Assembly: GCF_002994745.2 (NCBI RefSeq)
Contig: NC_037091.1
Coordinates: 33,854,612 to 33,918,611, forward strand
Origin: Rosa chinensis
Taxonomy: Eukaryota > Streptophyta > Magnoliopsida > Rosales > Rosaceae
Length of the DNA: 64,000 nt
Reading direction: 5' to 3'
The notes below the pieces were generated by a model that searched no databases, was not told the DNA's origin, and saw only the letters and a list, made by a program, of their open reading frames with translations. Shown in pieces: positions 33,081-44,399 of the stretch. Made by a program: the position numbers and the translations under genes. How positions within the stretch are numbered: the stretch's first letter is position 1; each line of letters begins with the position of its first letter.

Positions 33081-33515
33081 TTGCCGCCAACCCTCCTTCC
33101 GATCCCCCTCGCCAAAATCCCCTTCTCCGGCCACCTCCACCTCTACCATCGCCCCTTCCTCCACCTCACCAGCGTCAGAACCCTCGACGAGGACTTCTTC
33201 TCCAGCGACGACAACGACTCCCGCGCCCTCTTTGACTCCACCCACAAAACCCCAATCTTCATCTTCTCTCACTTCACCTCCAAATTAGGGTTTAATGGAA
33301 CTAGAGTTTCTGACATGGCCATCTCTAGCCTCTCCTTCAAAGCCGACCAATTCACCATCTCCGTGGATTCGAGGTTTCGAGAAGGAGATTTCCGGGTTTA
33401 TGTTGATGTGGATATTTGGGATACAATTGTGGCGTTTATGTCTACTGTGGATGCTTGGATTGCTATAGTGGATTCTAGGAAGAGTGGGAAGGAGATTGTT
33501 ACGGAAGGGTTATAG
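33081..33515 (+). CDS. Gene-derived ORF inside Pack-MULE 1, unknown family
   Basis: 144-residue frame; the region before it is open upstream in the same frame through the 66-bp repeats, so the start is uncertain. Contains RTLDEDFFSSDDNDSRALFD and KLGFNGTRVSDMAISSLSF, ordinary protein-like composition, and ends KSGKEIVTEGL. I do not recognise the family. A second frame, 33598-33894, is acidic (EEESEEELDEDSNDDD) and may be another exon or UTR. Enclosed by transposon termini, so most likely a captured fragment rather than a working gene. Confidence 0.4.
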   Translation: MPPTLLPIPLAKIPFSGHLHLYHRPFLHLTSVRTLDEDFFSSDDNDSRALFDSTHKTPIFIFSHFTSKLGFNGTRVSDMAISSLSFKADQFTISVDSRFREGDFRVYVDVDIWDTIVAFMSTVDAWIAIVDSRKSGKEIVTEGL

Positions 33516-33878
33516 TTGGTAGGATCGATGTTCTGCCAAGCTCTGCAAATAAAGTGCTAACCTAGAACAAGAAGAAGATCCGGAGAGGAGTTGGAACATG
33601 AAGAATATTCAGATCAGGATTTGGGAAGAGGAGTCGGAGGAGGAATTGGATGAAGATTCCAATGATGATGATGTGGAGACGGTGGTGGAGAGGAAAATGA
33701 AGGTGGTGGTGGCTGATGAGGAGGAGGAGATAGATGAGTTTAATGATCCAACAACAAGAGAAGAATGCATGGAGGATCTGTTGCTTCTGTGCTGTGTGCT
33801 GTTAGATGGGATTGAGTATGAAACAAGGCGATGCAGGGGAGATAAACAGAGGAGAGAGGGGAGGAAGAAGAAGAGGTT

Positions 33879-33926
<48 letters not shown>

Positions 33927-34139
33927 AATATAAAAGAAAAATAATAAGTGAGGGTATAATAGACATTTTAGAGTATAAGGAATGCCACGTCAGCAATTTA
34001 ACAAAGATTTTGACGGTAAGGACCAAACGGGTGAAATTGGAGAGTTTAGGGACTTTCTAGGTGAAATTGAAAAGCGAGGGACTGAAACGTCGACTCCCTA
34101 TAAGTATAGGGAGTAAATAATATTTTGTCCTAAAATTAA

Positions 34140-34385
34140 AGGGAGGAAAAAGAAAAAAAAAAGGATTGAGAAAGAGGGAGTACATTTTCACTGCAGTGCA
34201 TACAAAGGCTTTTAGTACTCTATTCCAAGTGTGGTATACTTCTGACACCAAAGGCATTGTTCTAATAAACGGTTGTAGCTGAACCAAATCTTGGTTGGTA
34301 AGATTTTCAATGCTGGAGATTAGTGTAATTGAAAGTATACCAATTAAAGCATTGCGTACAAAATGAGAAAAGAAGAATAAATCTA
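34140..34385 (-). other. Spacer between the two Pack-MULEs; possible exon
   Basis: A minus-strand stretch with an acceptor-like TAATCTCCAG followed by a well-composed frame (IENLTNQDLVQLQPFIRTMP, then VSEVYHTWNRVLKAF). It might be an exon of a host gene broken up by the flanking insertions. Family not recognised. Confidence 0.3.
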
Positions 34386-36220
34386 AGACAAAATAATGTT
34401 TACTCCCTATACTTATAGGGAGTTGACGTTTCAGTCCATGACATTTAATTTCATCTAAAAACTCTCTAAACTCTCCAATTTCACCCAATTGGTCTCTGCC
34501 CTTAATTTTCCATCAAAAGCTCTGTTATCTTGCTGATGTGGCATTCTGTACATGACCAAAATGTCTACTTTACCCTCACAGATTTTTTTTTCTTTTCTTC
34601 TCTCTGTTTTTTTTTTCTCTTTTTTTTTATCTCTATTTTTTTTTTCTCTTTTTCCTTTTATGTCTTCTTGCTCTCTTTCTGTCTCCAAACCTTCATATCT
34701 TCCTTGGCATTCCTTCCGATTCCTCTCTTGGCTAGGGTAGAGATCGCTGCCATAGGATGGAGACTTATAAGCGAGGCGCTGGGTTCCGGCAATTGAGCTT
34801 GGTAGTTCCAATGGCGGCCTTGCTCGTAATCTTCTCTTCTCATCAATCAAATCTGGTATGGGAGGTTGTTTCGGATGCAGTGGTGTGGAGGTGATGGGGC
34901 AGCAAGTGTTGGCCAATTGATTCAAAGGGTAATGAGGAGGCTAGAGCTTTCGATGTGTTGGCTGATTCGTGATCTTACGGTGGAGGGACGCAAGTATGAT
35001 GCCATGAAACGGCGCGGCAAAGCAGGGTATTAGGCAAAGTCTGGAAGTAGCCATAACCCAAGAACTCAAACTCAGCCTCGTGGCTTAGCAGAATGACCTC
35101 TTCATCACTTCCAAGATTTGGTCTAATGATCGATGCTCACTGTGACTTGGTTCTTCCAGCTCTAAAGAAATCCCTTTAGTAAGTCTAGCTAGAGATTTAG
35201 GAAAACGACTTTCTCTTAATGTCTGGGTTTTCAGTTGACACCAAAATCGATCTGTCTCTCACTCTGTCATGAATTTCTGAGTTTTTGGTTGAAATCTTGA
35301 GCTCGTGGTCAACTGGTCTTGCTCTTGGTTCTATTCAGAAATCTTCAAGCATGGTAATTAAGTTGCTGCCTTGCTCTTGGTTCGAATAATGTATGTACGA
35401 ATTTCAGTTGTTGCCTTGATCAAATTTTATGATTAAGCTGTTGACAAGTTGGATAATTAGCTGTTTGAGTGTTTTCCCGTTTCCCTGAGCTTTTTGGATG
35501 TTAGTTTAAGGATGAGATTATTGAAATGGTGATTGACATTGAATAGGCCTCGCCAACTGAATGCCCTTAACTTTGAAATGATTTCTCGACTATTGGAACT
35601 TTTCCTTGCATATGAAGAGGATGTTAATGCCAAGTTGGTGATTCTGAAGGGGAAAGGAAGAGCATTTTGTGCTGCTGGTGATGTAGCAGTTGTGATTCGT
35701 GATATTAATGAAGGAAATTGGAGATTAGATGCACATTTTGTGTTAGTGGTGATGTAGAATGGTTTGTCATTTTTGTGAGGAGAAGTCAACAAGGATTTCA
35801 GATAGGGCTGCATAGCTATACTGTCGGACAAGGATAGGAACCCAAAGTGGGAGCCTTCTAAATTGGAGCTCATCAATGATCATATGGTTGGATGATGAAA
35901 AATGGGAATAGTTAAAGCTCCCTGCAAGATTCAAAAAGAATAAACAGAGAAGGAGAGAGAGTTGGAAGAAGAAGAGGCAAAAAGAGAAAGGGGGAAAAAA
36001 AAAAAGAAGGAAAAAAAAAAAGTTTGTGAGGGTAAAATAGACATTTTGGTCGTGTACGGAATAGCATGTCAGCAAGGTAACAGAGCTTTTGACAGAAAAT
36101 TAACGGCAAGGACCAATTGTGTGAAATTGGAGAGTTTAGAGAGTTTTTAGGTGAAACTGAAATGTCAGAGACTAAAACGTCGACTCCCTATAAGTATATG
36201 GAGTAAACAATATTTTTTCC
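34386..36220. mobile_element. Pack-MULE-like element 2 (~1.8 kb)
   Basis: Terminal inverted repeats related to element 1: left AGACAAAATAATGTTTACTC, right complement GGAAAAAATATTGTTTACTC, followed by CCCTATACTTATAGGGAGTT-type sequence, about 210 bp in all. No convincing 9-bp duplication (ATAAATCTA against ATAGTATCA). The interior carries several gene-like stretches including a CHY1-like exon (35533-35757). It begins 255 bp from element 1. Confidence 0.8.
35533..35757 (+). pseudogene. Captured fragment of 3-hydroxyisobutyryl-CoA hydrolase (CHY1-like)
   Basis: The frame LTLNRPRQLNALNFEMISRL, KLVILKGKGRAFCAAGDVA, VVIRDINEGNWRL is the N-terminal part of the enoyl-CoA hydratase/isomerase fold as found in plant CHY1-type enzymes, which act in peroxisomal or mitochondrial valine breakdown. 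The GRAFCAGGD oxyanion motif has AGG changed to AAG. About 70 residues of a ~380-residue protein are present, with no downstream exons, so it is a non-functional fragment inside a Pack-MULE. Confidence 0.82.
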
Positions 36221-36534
36221 ATAGTATCAGCTATAGAAATCACTTTTGTGCTTGTTGTGCTCAATCCTTAAAGATGTAAACTTTAATGTGCGGATATGAG
36301 AGAGGAAGCATACTTGACTATGGGATTGACACCGTCAATGATTCTAAATGCTACTATGGAAAACGGATCCATTCAAGCCAAGTCCAAGTTCTTAGCTACC
36401 TGAATATTCTTGAAGGACAACTGAACATTTAGTCTTATCTTCACCAAGTCCATGTTCTTAGCTACCTGAATATTGGAGCAGTAAAGAAAGGTAGTTATGC
36501 TTGAGGTTTTAAAAGCAATTCCATTTGTATCTTT
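36221..36534. other. No gene; short direct duplication
   Basis: GTTCTTAGCTACCTGAATAT occurs twice (about 36388 and 36453), 65 bp apart. Otherwise unremarkable. Confidence 0.5.
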
Positions 36535-37205
36535 GATATATTGATATTGTTTTTTTTCTTCTTTGAAGTAATGATAATTTCATTGATAAATAACGCATGT
36601 CAAGAAGGTCATTACATACCCACCCGCTGCCACATAACAAGGGACAAAACAAGGCTTCGTGGGGGAGTCACAATTCTACATAGGATAGACCAACTATATT
36701 GGAACTTATCGTTCACTTATTTAAAGCGAGCCTATAACTATGAACTAATCTCGCATAGTAATAGGCTAGTTAAAAAACAAAACTAATTAAAAAATGGGTA
36801 CAAAAACCCAATGCTCATCCTGTACCCAAGAGATCCCGACCCAAAACTTGATTTCAGTGCTGCAGTTGCAAACAGCGGCCCAAGAAGCCCAAGGACCCAC
36901 CAGCATGCCTCCCCCGCCACCAGAGTCGCTGTCGGCCGTTCAACCAGCCATTATTTGAATACTGACGTAGTCGATGGTAATTCCACAGTTTCTGCCGTCA
37001 AAGCCACCGAGAGCTGGGCTCAGATAGGAGCCCAAAAGCGGCACAACGCCTACTACACTGATCTGGACACCCAGATCTAGTTATGTACCCGAGCCCATGA
37101 AAATCCGCCACCAGCAGCCCCACCGCGACAGCATCATCACACACTTGTAGTGGGGCGCCTCCATCCTTCGCATTGGTCTCTGGTCTGAACAGATCAAACC
37201 CCAAG

Positions 37206-40200
37206 CAGTGGCGGAGGGAGAAATGTTTTTGAGTGGGGGAAAAAAAAATTTACACTAAAATAGACCATTGATCATGATCACAATTCACAACATTACAGTA
37301 GCTAAATATTAATAATATTTCAATTAAATACATACCCTGCATTTGCAAACAATGCATATACTACACAAAAATAGAGACAATATACTGCTCAAGTCATCTA
37401 TAGCTGTCCTCGACGAGGAGCCATGTTTTGGAATCGTTGAATTATAAGCTCATTGTCAATGACATTGAATATATCTTTCTCAAGGTATACTGTTAAGCTA
37501 TCATTCAACCACTGATCACCCATTCGATTTCGCAGTCGATTTTTTATGATATTCATGGCAGAGAATGCTCTTTCAACTGTGGCTGTTGTAACAGGAAGTA
37601 CTAGTGCCAAGGTTATGAGTAGATAGACAAATGGATATGTCTTGTGCTTTCCTGCCTCAACAAGTTTCTGTGCTAGATAAGAAATTCCTTGCAAGTCTTG
37701 AAACTTTGTGTTAGATTGCATATCATCCATATATATATCAAGCTGAGACTCTAGTACCAACAAAGCTGATGTAGAAAAATCATTCGGATAAAATTGAGCA
37801 AGAAGCATCAAACGTTGCTTGTTGAAAGCAGAAAATGAGTGAAGAGGACTTAAACATGCCAAACAAAGGAGTAACTCAGTATTGACCTCATTGAAACGAT
37901 TGTTTAGCTCTTGAAGTTGGAGATCTATCACAGCACAAAAGAAATCAAAGCGATAATAGTGCATATTTGTGATTTCTGGACTTTTGCGTTTTGATTTCCA
38001 TTTACATAGATGTTGATCACTCATGTTGGGAACCATAATATTTTCTTTGCCACAGAAGGCAACAACTTGCTGTAATAAAGAATCCCATCCATTATCCCTC
38101 ATATCTTGCAATCTTGTTTTGCAAATTTTCACTAGATCCATTGCATTTACTATATCTTGATCATCTTTTTGCAAGGCTTGTGACAACTCATGACTAATTC
38201 CAAGTACAATCCTCATCAAGTGCAGACTAAATATGAAATCAAAAGATTGCAATAACCCCAATGAAATAAATGCATCATGTTTCTGATCAGAACCTACTTT
38301 GTCAAATGCTATTTCATCTAGCACATCAATTATGGATGAGAACATGGCAGTAAAGTTTATGAGCGTACCATAATGGGAGCCCCAACGTGTATCAGATGGA
38401 CGCTTAATCTTAATTTCTTGATTTAAGCATCTTCCACTTGTAAGTTCTCCATCTTTCAATGCTTGAATAACTTTGAGAGCCTGCTTTTCTCAAAGAATAT
38501 CACGACGTTTAGAAGATGCACCAACAATGTTTACAACGTGAGCAACTGATGTGAAAAAAGCACCTACAATGCTTTGTTTCTTTGCTACAGCCACCAAAGC
38601 TAACTGGAGCTGATGCGCAAAACAATGGACATAAAAAGCATTGGAATTCTCCCTCAAAATAAGTGTTTTTAAGCCATTAAGTTCCCCACTCATATTACTT
38701 GCTCCGTCAAAACCTTGGCCACGTAAACTTGATATGCTTAAACCATGTTTACAAAGCAATGCATCTATAGCTTCTTTAAGTGTTATGGCAGTGGTATTAG
38801 CAACATGTTCAATGCCAATGAAACGTTCAATCACACAACCATTCTTATCCACATAACGAAAGATAATAGCCATCTACTCTTTTATAGAAACATCCCTAGC
38901 TTCATCAACTATAATAGAGAATAATGCATTATCCATGTCTCTAATTATAGTATTTGTTGTTTCAACTGCAGCAGCATTTACTGTCTTTCTGAATCATAGG
39001 TGATGTCATTTTGAGGTTTTCAGGAGCATTTTTCAAAGCAACAGCTCTAACTTCTTGATCATGATCAGCAAGAAATTATAAGAGTTGAAGAAAGTTACCC
39101 TGATTGCTTGAATTGTCCGACTCATCATGGCCTCGAAATGCAAGGCCTTGTCTTAGAAGAAACCGAATGCAATCAACTGATGCAGTGAGCCGAATTCGAT
39201 AATTTGTTCTGGATTGCTTAGCATTCTTGTGGATAATATTTCGAATGTGTTGATTTTCATTCATCAAGGCTTCACACTTCTTCAAAGCTTGATTATGAGC
39301 ACTGCTGTGGTCTCCGACATGATCATATAATCTTTCTTTCTTTTTCCAATTTCGAAAACCATCACTAGTAAAGACATCACCACCTGCTTGATCTCCAATA
39401 TTTGCTTTAAATAGGTAGCAGCACAGACAATATGCTCGATCTTTGTCTATACTATATTCCAACCAGTTAGGAAAATCATCGAACCAAGCAGATATAAACC
39501 TTCGTTTGGTAGCTCCAAAATTGGTTTTAACAAATTTGTGTTCTATGGGCTGACAAGGACCCCTTTGCAGATATTCTCTTCGAACTTGGTCTCGAATATT
39601 CGGATCATAATCTGAAATTCCGATTTGTAATCCAGGATCTGAAGGAAGATTTGCCAATTTTATTTCTACCTGAATACGGCTATCTTCAAGGGGTGGTAGC
39701 ATGTCTGATTTTCTTTTAAAGAATCTTTCCATGACTTTTTCACACAATTCACCACTGCATTATATAATTAAAGTGTAAGTAAAATTGTTGATAGTAATAG
39801 AACTATAGAAGTATAGAACATCGTAGATTCATCATTCATTCATTCATAAATTCATAATCCTACAAGAGTACCAGACTACCAGTAGAACAAATTAATAGAT
39901 TCCCAAAATCCAAATCATGAATTCAATAATCAATACACAGTTTTCTCAATTGGAATTTGGAAATATACTAGAACAGAGGAGCAAATATACTAGAACAGAA
40001 TTTGGAAATATACCTGAACTCCTGAAGAATGAAGAACCGAGCTGGCGAGCAAATTGCACTCGGGTACTTGTGTTTGCATAATTGCATTTGACTGTCATTT
40101 GTGGAATTGTGAGCTATGCATGTGCCGCTGTGCGCATGTAGAGTGTAGACTTGTAGAGTTGTAGTGATGTTTTGTTTGATCCACCCACCAATTAAAAGGT

Positions 40201-40412
40201 TTGTGTGTTGTGGAATGTGGGAACACATATAACATGTTTACCGGTTTATGGGATGTGGAATGTGGCCATGTGGGAACATAAATATATTTATATATTGTAA
40301 ACATATTTTTTCAGTGGGGGCATATTATTCAAAATCTCCCTTACAGTTAACAAATTTCATAATCTCAGTGGGGGCAATGGCCCCCGCTCGTCCTTAACTG
40401 GCTCCGCCACTG
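37206..40412 (-). mobile_element. hAT transposon (3.2 kb)
   Basis: Terminal inverted repeats CAGTGGCGGAG at both ends (37206-37216; complement at 40402-40412) and a perfect 8-bp target duplication ACCCCAAG at 37198-37205 and 40413-40420. Both features are diagnostic of the hAT superfamily. It carries one transposase gene on the minus strand. Confidence 0.95.
37398..39747 (-). pseudogene. hAT transposase (TTF zinc finger / DUF4371 / hATC type)
   Basis: Three segments in order. 39076-39747: MERFFKRKSD start, TTF-type zinc finger region (RAYCLCCYLFKAN and a following H), typical RREYLQRGPCQP before it. 38490-38873: DUF4371/catalytic region with GQGFDGASNMSG and VHCFAHQLQLALV. 37398-38459: rest of the catalytic domain (KRPSDTRWGSHY) and the hATC dimerisation motif (TTATVERAFSAMNIIKNRLRN, given here in part). 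Broken by TAA 39076-39078, a frameshift near 38990, TAG 38874-38876 and TGA 38490-38492. Similar to the ZMYM1-like hAT proteins widespread in plants. Confidence 0.92.
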
Positions 40413-40808
40413 ACCCCAAGGACCCAAGATCAACACCGCCGCCATATCTAGTGGCATCACCGTTGCCGAGTTCGGGACAGGAGTTCTGCATTATTCCTTG
40501 ATTCAGATTAAGATACAGCAACCGCCTAGAATTGGAAGAGAAGGCAAAAGCCAGCCCCGTCCAGATAAGATGAGATGGGAAGCAATCAGCCCAAGGGGGG
40601 CGTCCGATCATTGCTTAAGCAGAAACACCATCACGTAGATCAAGGGAGAGGGGCAGATGAAGACGCCTTGAGATTGGTTGGCTGGAGCTGTGTTTGGCGC
40701 CGTCTCATGGGAACGACCTTTTAGTTAGCGCTAGAGAGAGCACCGCAAGAGCGAGAATAGGGTCAGCCATGCTAAACCTCTTTTTGTTGGTACGATATAT
40801 TGATATTG

Positions 40809-42273
40809 CTTAACCTGCACAGAAACAGTATAAAAAATAGATAACTATTGGAGAGTATTAATGGTTTTAGGAAATATTTGTTTTTGTGAGTTTCAACAAT
40901 TGATAAACATAAATTCATAGAGTTCAAAGTTAAAGCAATATATCATAAATTTATTAGACTGATTGAGGCATATAAGATTGATAACATTCAGAATGACATG
41001 CTATACAAAAAAGATATATAACCAACCTTAAAATGTGAAAAAGTTGAAGTTTTTCGTTGATCAATCTAGCAACGTACTTTATCACTAATTTATCAAATTT
41101 CGTAGTGATGCAGATCGGCCAAGACATTAGAATGATAATTAATTAAGATACTATCAGTATCAATGCTATGAAAGAGAAAGGCATGGAACAAATAACAGAA
41201 TTTGGTCAGTTAAAAAGGAAAATGAAAAAATATGACTAAATATATTGCAAAAGGATATGTCATCGGACTCACCCTTTCATCAATGATTGACAATTTTTCG
41301 AACACAGTAAAGATCATACCACAGGCACTTCAACTATAAATGTCAATAAAGTTAGCCTAGAACTTGAGTTAGAAGTCGCCACCCAATGGCTCTCTTTCTT
41401 GGTCCTTGGGGGAAAAAGGAGTAGTGATCTGATCCTAGGTTTACGGACAACTAATGCTATTTCGTAAAGATAGTCAGTTTGGACACACACAGTTGATCAC
41501 TTCTCTTTAGGATAAATGCAGAAACTAAGCCTTAATGGGTGTGTGAAGGTATACCTGCCAAACTAGGATCGTCCTATTCAAATTGATATGCAAAATGATA
41601 TTTGACTTTGTTAATTGCAGGCACAAAAATAAACTCGCATTATTAGGGAATTTTATACTTCAGTCATCTCTAAATCTATTCTAAATTCATAATTATGATT
41701 TTCCTAAATATCAAGGGAAAGACAACAAGTAAAAAGATCAAATCCAAAATGACATCCGACTTTGTTAAATTGCAAGCACAAAAACAAACTCGCATTATTT
41801 TGTAACTCATTGTACTAACAAAAACCTGCTGATTTTCATTAAATGATATCCAAAATCCAAAACATAGATTACAAAACAAAGCCAAATTACATGTATACAG
41901 GTAATAGTAACAAATCCTGCAGTGTAGTTCGGGTACATGTATCAAGAAAGTGAGAAAATTACCTAGTTGGTTGGTTCTGATGACAAAAACTGATTCAGTA
42001 TTTTCACTATAGCTGCAAATGTACACAATAAATTTAATTAAAGAAGCACACATAGAAAATTGATCTGTAAATCTAATAACTGCCAAATAGAATTCAAAGA
42101 CAGCAATTTAATGTCTAAAACAGTAGATTTTATTTTTGCATAATCTCACCCTCCTTCAGATGTAAAGTTGAGTGTGTTTGCTTTCATTTGCATGTTTGAT
42201 TAGTTACTGATGCAATACAGAGGCAGAAATATTTATGATGCTTAATAGAATTGAATTTTAGCAAAATAGGTGA
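40809..42273. other. No gene seen; short imperfect direct repeat
   Basis: AT-rich. A ~65-bp segment around GACTTTGTTAATTGCAGGCA (41603) recurs around GACTTTGTTAAATTGCAAGC (41758), about 155 bp apart, both ending in AACTCGCATTATT. Confidence 0.5.
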
Positions 42274-42599
42274 CACTATGCCAATAACCCCATCAGACGA
42301 CAGAGCTCAAACGATAGACATGCTGTTTTCTGTCGTCTGATATATTTTAACGACAGACAGTCCAAAAACTATTGTCTGACTATAGCATTAATATACCATG
42401 GTAAGTAAGTTTTGAGAATTAGGTTTGTTTTCAGACAACAGTTATCTGTCGTCTACTCAAAGGAGATAACTTGATTTTGGTTCGTGTCGTAAGCTATTTT
42501 TTTTAGTTTGTGGTCAGACAACATTTATCTGTTGTCTCTTCAAAAGAGATAAATTGACTTTGGATTTTGTCGTAGTTGTTTTTTTTTTGGCACAACGTG
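42274..42599. mobile_element. Small CACTA-like element or remnant
   Basis: Left end CACTATGCCAATAACCC with subterminal TCAGACGAC / GTCGTCTGA motifs, like the terminus at 11875. The right end ...TTTTTTGGCACAACGTG (42599) is a diverged version of the complementary terminus. Inside is an ~82-bp direct repeat (CAGACAACAGTTATCTGTCG at about 42436, CAGACAACATTTATCTGTTG at about 42514). No clean 3-bp duplication. Confidence 0.65.
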
Positions 42600-42677
42600 A
42601 AGGGATTTAAGACAAGCTTTTAATGATTCTCTCTCCTCGACAAATTTATCAAACTCAAAACCTCGACAAATTTATAA

Positions 42678-42889
42678 TCAAACAGAACAAAGACAAAGAG
42701 AAAGTTTGGGAATTTCTGATATCTTGATCTTCTCCAAAGATGGAGTACATATACAAAGTATACACATTCCTAATAGGAAACTAATTACACTGTGATATTC
42801 TCCCCCTTAACTACATGATATCCTCCTTAACTATACAATCCTAATTATACTACAATTCCTACAATTATGGAGAGTGACTCACGCCAACA
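42678..42889 (-). repeat. 3' LTR of Copia-2
   Basis: 212 bp; begins TGTTGGCGTGAGTCACTC on the minus strand, preceded by the polypurine tract TTGAGGGGGAG (42890-42900). Nearly identical to the LTR at 51876-52087; the end was set by where the two copies diverge. Confidence 0.85.
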
Positions 42890-42896
42890 CTCCCCC

Positions 42897-43538
42897 TCAA
42901 GTTGGAGCATACAGATGACGGATGCCCAACTTGTCAAGTGAGTAACAAAACGCATTGCTAGAAACTGCCTTTGTAAGAATGTCCGCCAACTGCTCCTCAG
43001 TAGGTATGAAAGGAAAAGAGATGATTTGTTGATCCAGCTTCTCTTTGATGAAGTGTCTATCAACCTCCACATGTTTTGTGCGATCATGTTGGACAGGATT
43101 ATGAGCAATTTCAACTGCAGCTTTGTTATCACAGAATAAGGGCATGGCTTTCTTCTGCTTGAACCCCAAATCCCTCAATAAGTGCCTTAACCACAACATC
43201 TCACTAACTCCACGAGCCATTCCTCTATATTCTGCTTCAGCACTAGAACAAGCCACCACCTTCTGCTTCTTACTCTTCCAAGTAACTAAATTCCCACCTA
43301 AAAACGTAAAGTATCTGGAAGTGGACCGTCGATCAGTTATACAACCTGCCCAGTCTGCATCTGTATATCCCAAAACATCCAAATGCCTATGCTTAGAAAA
43401 CACCAACCCCCTTCCAGGAGTAGACTTCAAGTACCTCAAGATCCAAACTACAGCTTCCATATGAGCCTTACTAGGATTATGCATGAACTGACTCACAACA
43501 CTAATTGCATAAGCTGAGTCTGGTCTAGTGTGTGACAA
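42897..43538 (-). pseudogene. Copia-2 RNase H
   Basis: 213 residues: SHTRPDSAYAISVVSQFMHN, the RNase H Asp in GYTDADWAGC, SSAEAEYRGMARG (catalytic Glu), LFCDNKAAVEIAHNP (Asp), KHVEVDRHFIKEKL. All catalytic residues are present. A small frameshift (about 2 nt) at 43539-43545 separates it from RT, so the polyprotein is broken only lightly. Confidence 0.92.
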
Positions 43539-43543
43539 ATAAA

Positions 43544-44128
43544 TTAATATCTTCCAACTAACCTCTGATATCTTGCCTTATTCGTGGGCACTTGATTTGG
43601 ATACTCAGCTAACCGATAGTTTTGCTCAATAGGTGTGTTAGCTAGTCGGCAATCGAGTATACCCGTCTCTGCTAATAAGTCAAGGACATACTTTCTCTGG
43701 CTCAACACAATACAATCTTTTCCTCTAGCAACTTCAATTCCCAAGAAATATTTCAAACTCCCCAAGTCTTTCATTTCAAATTCCGCTGACAATGCACTCT
43801 GCAACTTCTTAATCTCCTCAAGATCATTACCTGTCACCACCATATCATCCACATAAATAATCAAAGCTGTAACTTTACCCTTCTGATGCTTAAGGAAAAG
43901 GGTATGATCTGAATTGCTCTGCCTGTACCCAATCCTCCTCATGAATGTTGTGAACCGACCAAACCAAGCTCTTGGAGATTGTTTGAGGCCATATAGAGAC
44001 TTCCTCAAACGAAACGCCACCTTAACTCCAGTGGAAGTACCATATCCCGAAGGCAAGTCCATGTATACTTCTTCATTCAAATCACCATGCAAGAAGGCAT
44101 TTTTAACATCAAATTGTTGCAGAGGCCA
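43544..44128 (-). pseudogene. Copia-2 reverse transcriptase, C-terminal part
   Basis: From PLQQFDVKNAFLHGDLNEEV (first catalytic Asp) through SLYGLKQSPRAWFGRF, YVDDMVVTGND and FLGIEVARGKDCIVLSQRKY to the tether region. The frame is cut at 44129 by the CACTA insertion; the preceding residues (...SLAANLDW) are found at 48501 onward and join in frame once the CACTA and one CCA duplicate are ignored. Confidence 0.93.
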
Positions 44129-44399
44129 CACTACTAGAATTATGCCATCAGACATCACCACTATTAAATCAGTCGGAATTGCACGCGATGTAAAAAATAC
44201 ATCCTAACATCGGTTTATGAAATATCAATTTCTATTGTGATTATAAACATCGGTCGTTAAATTAATCGATGTGTAAAGTCTTGTTCAAAAATTTTGAAAA
44301 AACGCGGAGGGACTAAGTTAAGAAGTTTGAGAAACGCGGGGTTCAAAATTTTAATTCCCCCCAACACTTGTCTGAAACTTTCGAACCCCAACACTCTCA

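Larger units (their letters stand above)
32410..34130. mobile_element. Pack-MULE-like element 1 (1721 bp)
   Basis: About 240-bp terminal inverted repeats: left from GGACAAAATACTGTTTACTC, right complement GGACAAAATATTATTTACTC, both running through CCCTATACTTATAGGGAGTC and down to a (CT)n / (GA)n tract. 9-bp target duplication with one mismatch: TAAAATCAA (32401-32409) and TAAAATTAA (34131-34139). The interior (32760-33880) is GC-richer and gene-like. These are the marks of a Mutator-like element that has picked up host sequence. Confidence 0.88.
36550..40793 (-). mobile_element. LINE-like retroposon C, split by hAT
   Basis: Poly-T at 36549-36557 is the poly-A tail of a minus-strand insertion. 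A perfect 15-bp target duplication GATATATTGATATTG lies at 36535-36549 and 40794-40808. Without the nested hAT and its 8-bp duplication the retroposon is about 1.03 kb and has no ORF1 or ORF2. GC-rich at its 5' (right) end with CTAGAGAGAGCACCGC. Confidence 0.85.

Noticed and set aside
32813..33115. Acidic 100-residue minus-strand ORF
   Set aside because: Produced by the 66-bp repeat; no splice or start context, and the plus strand is better composed outside the repeat.
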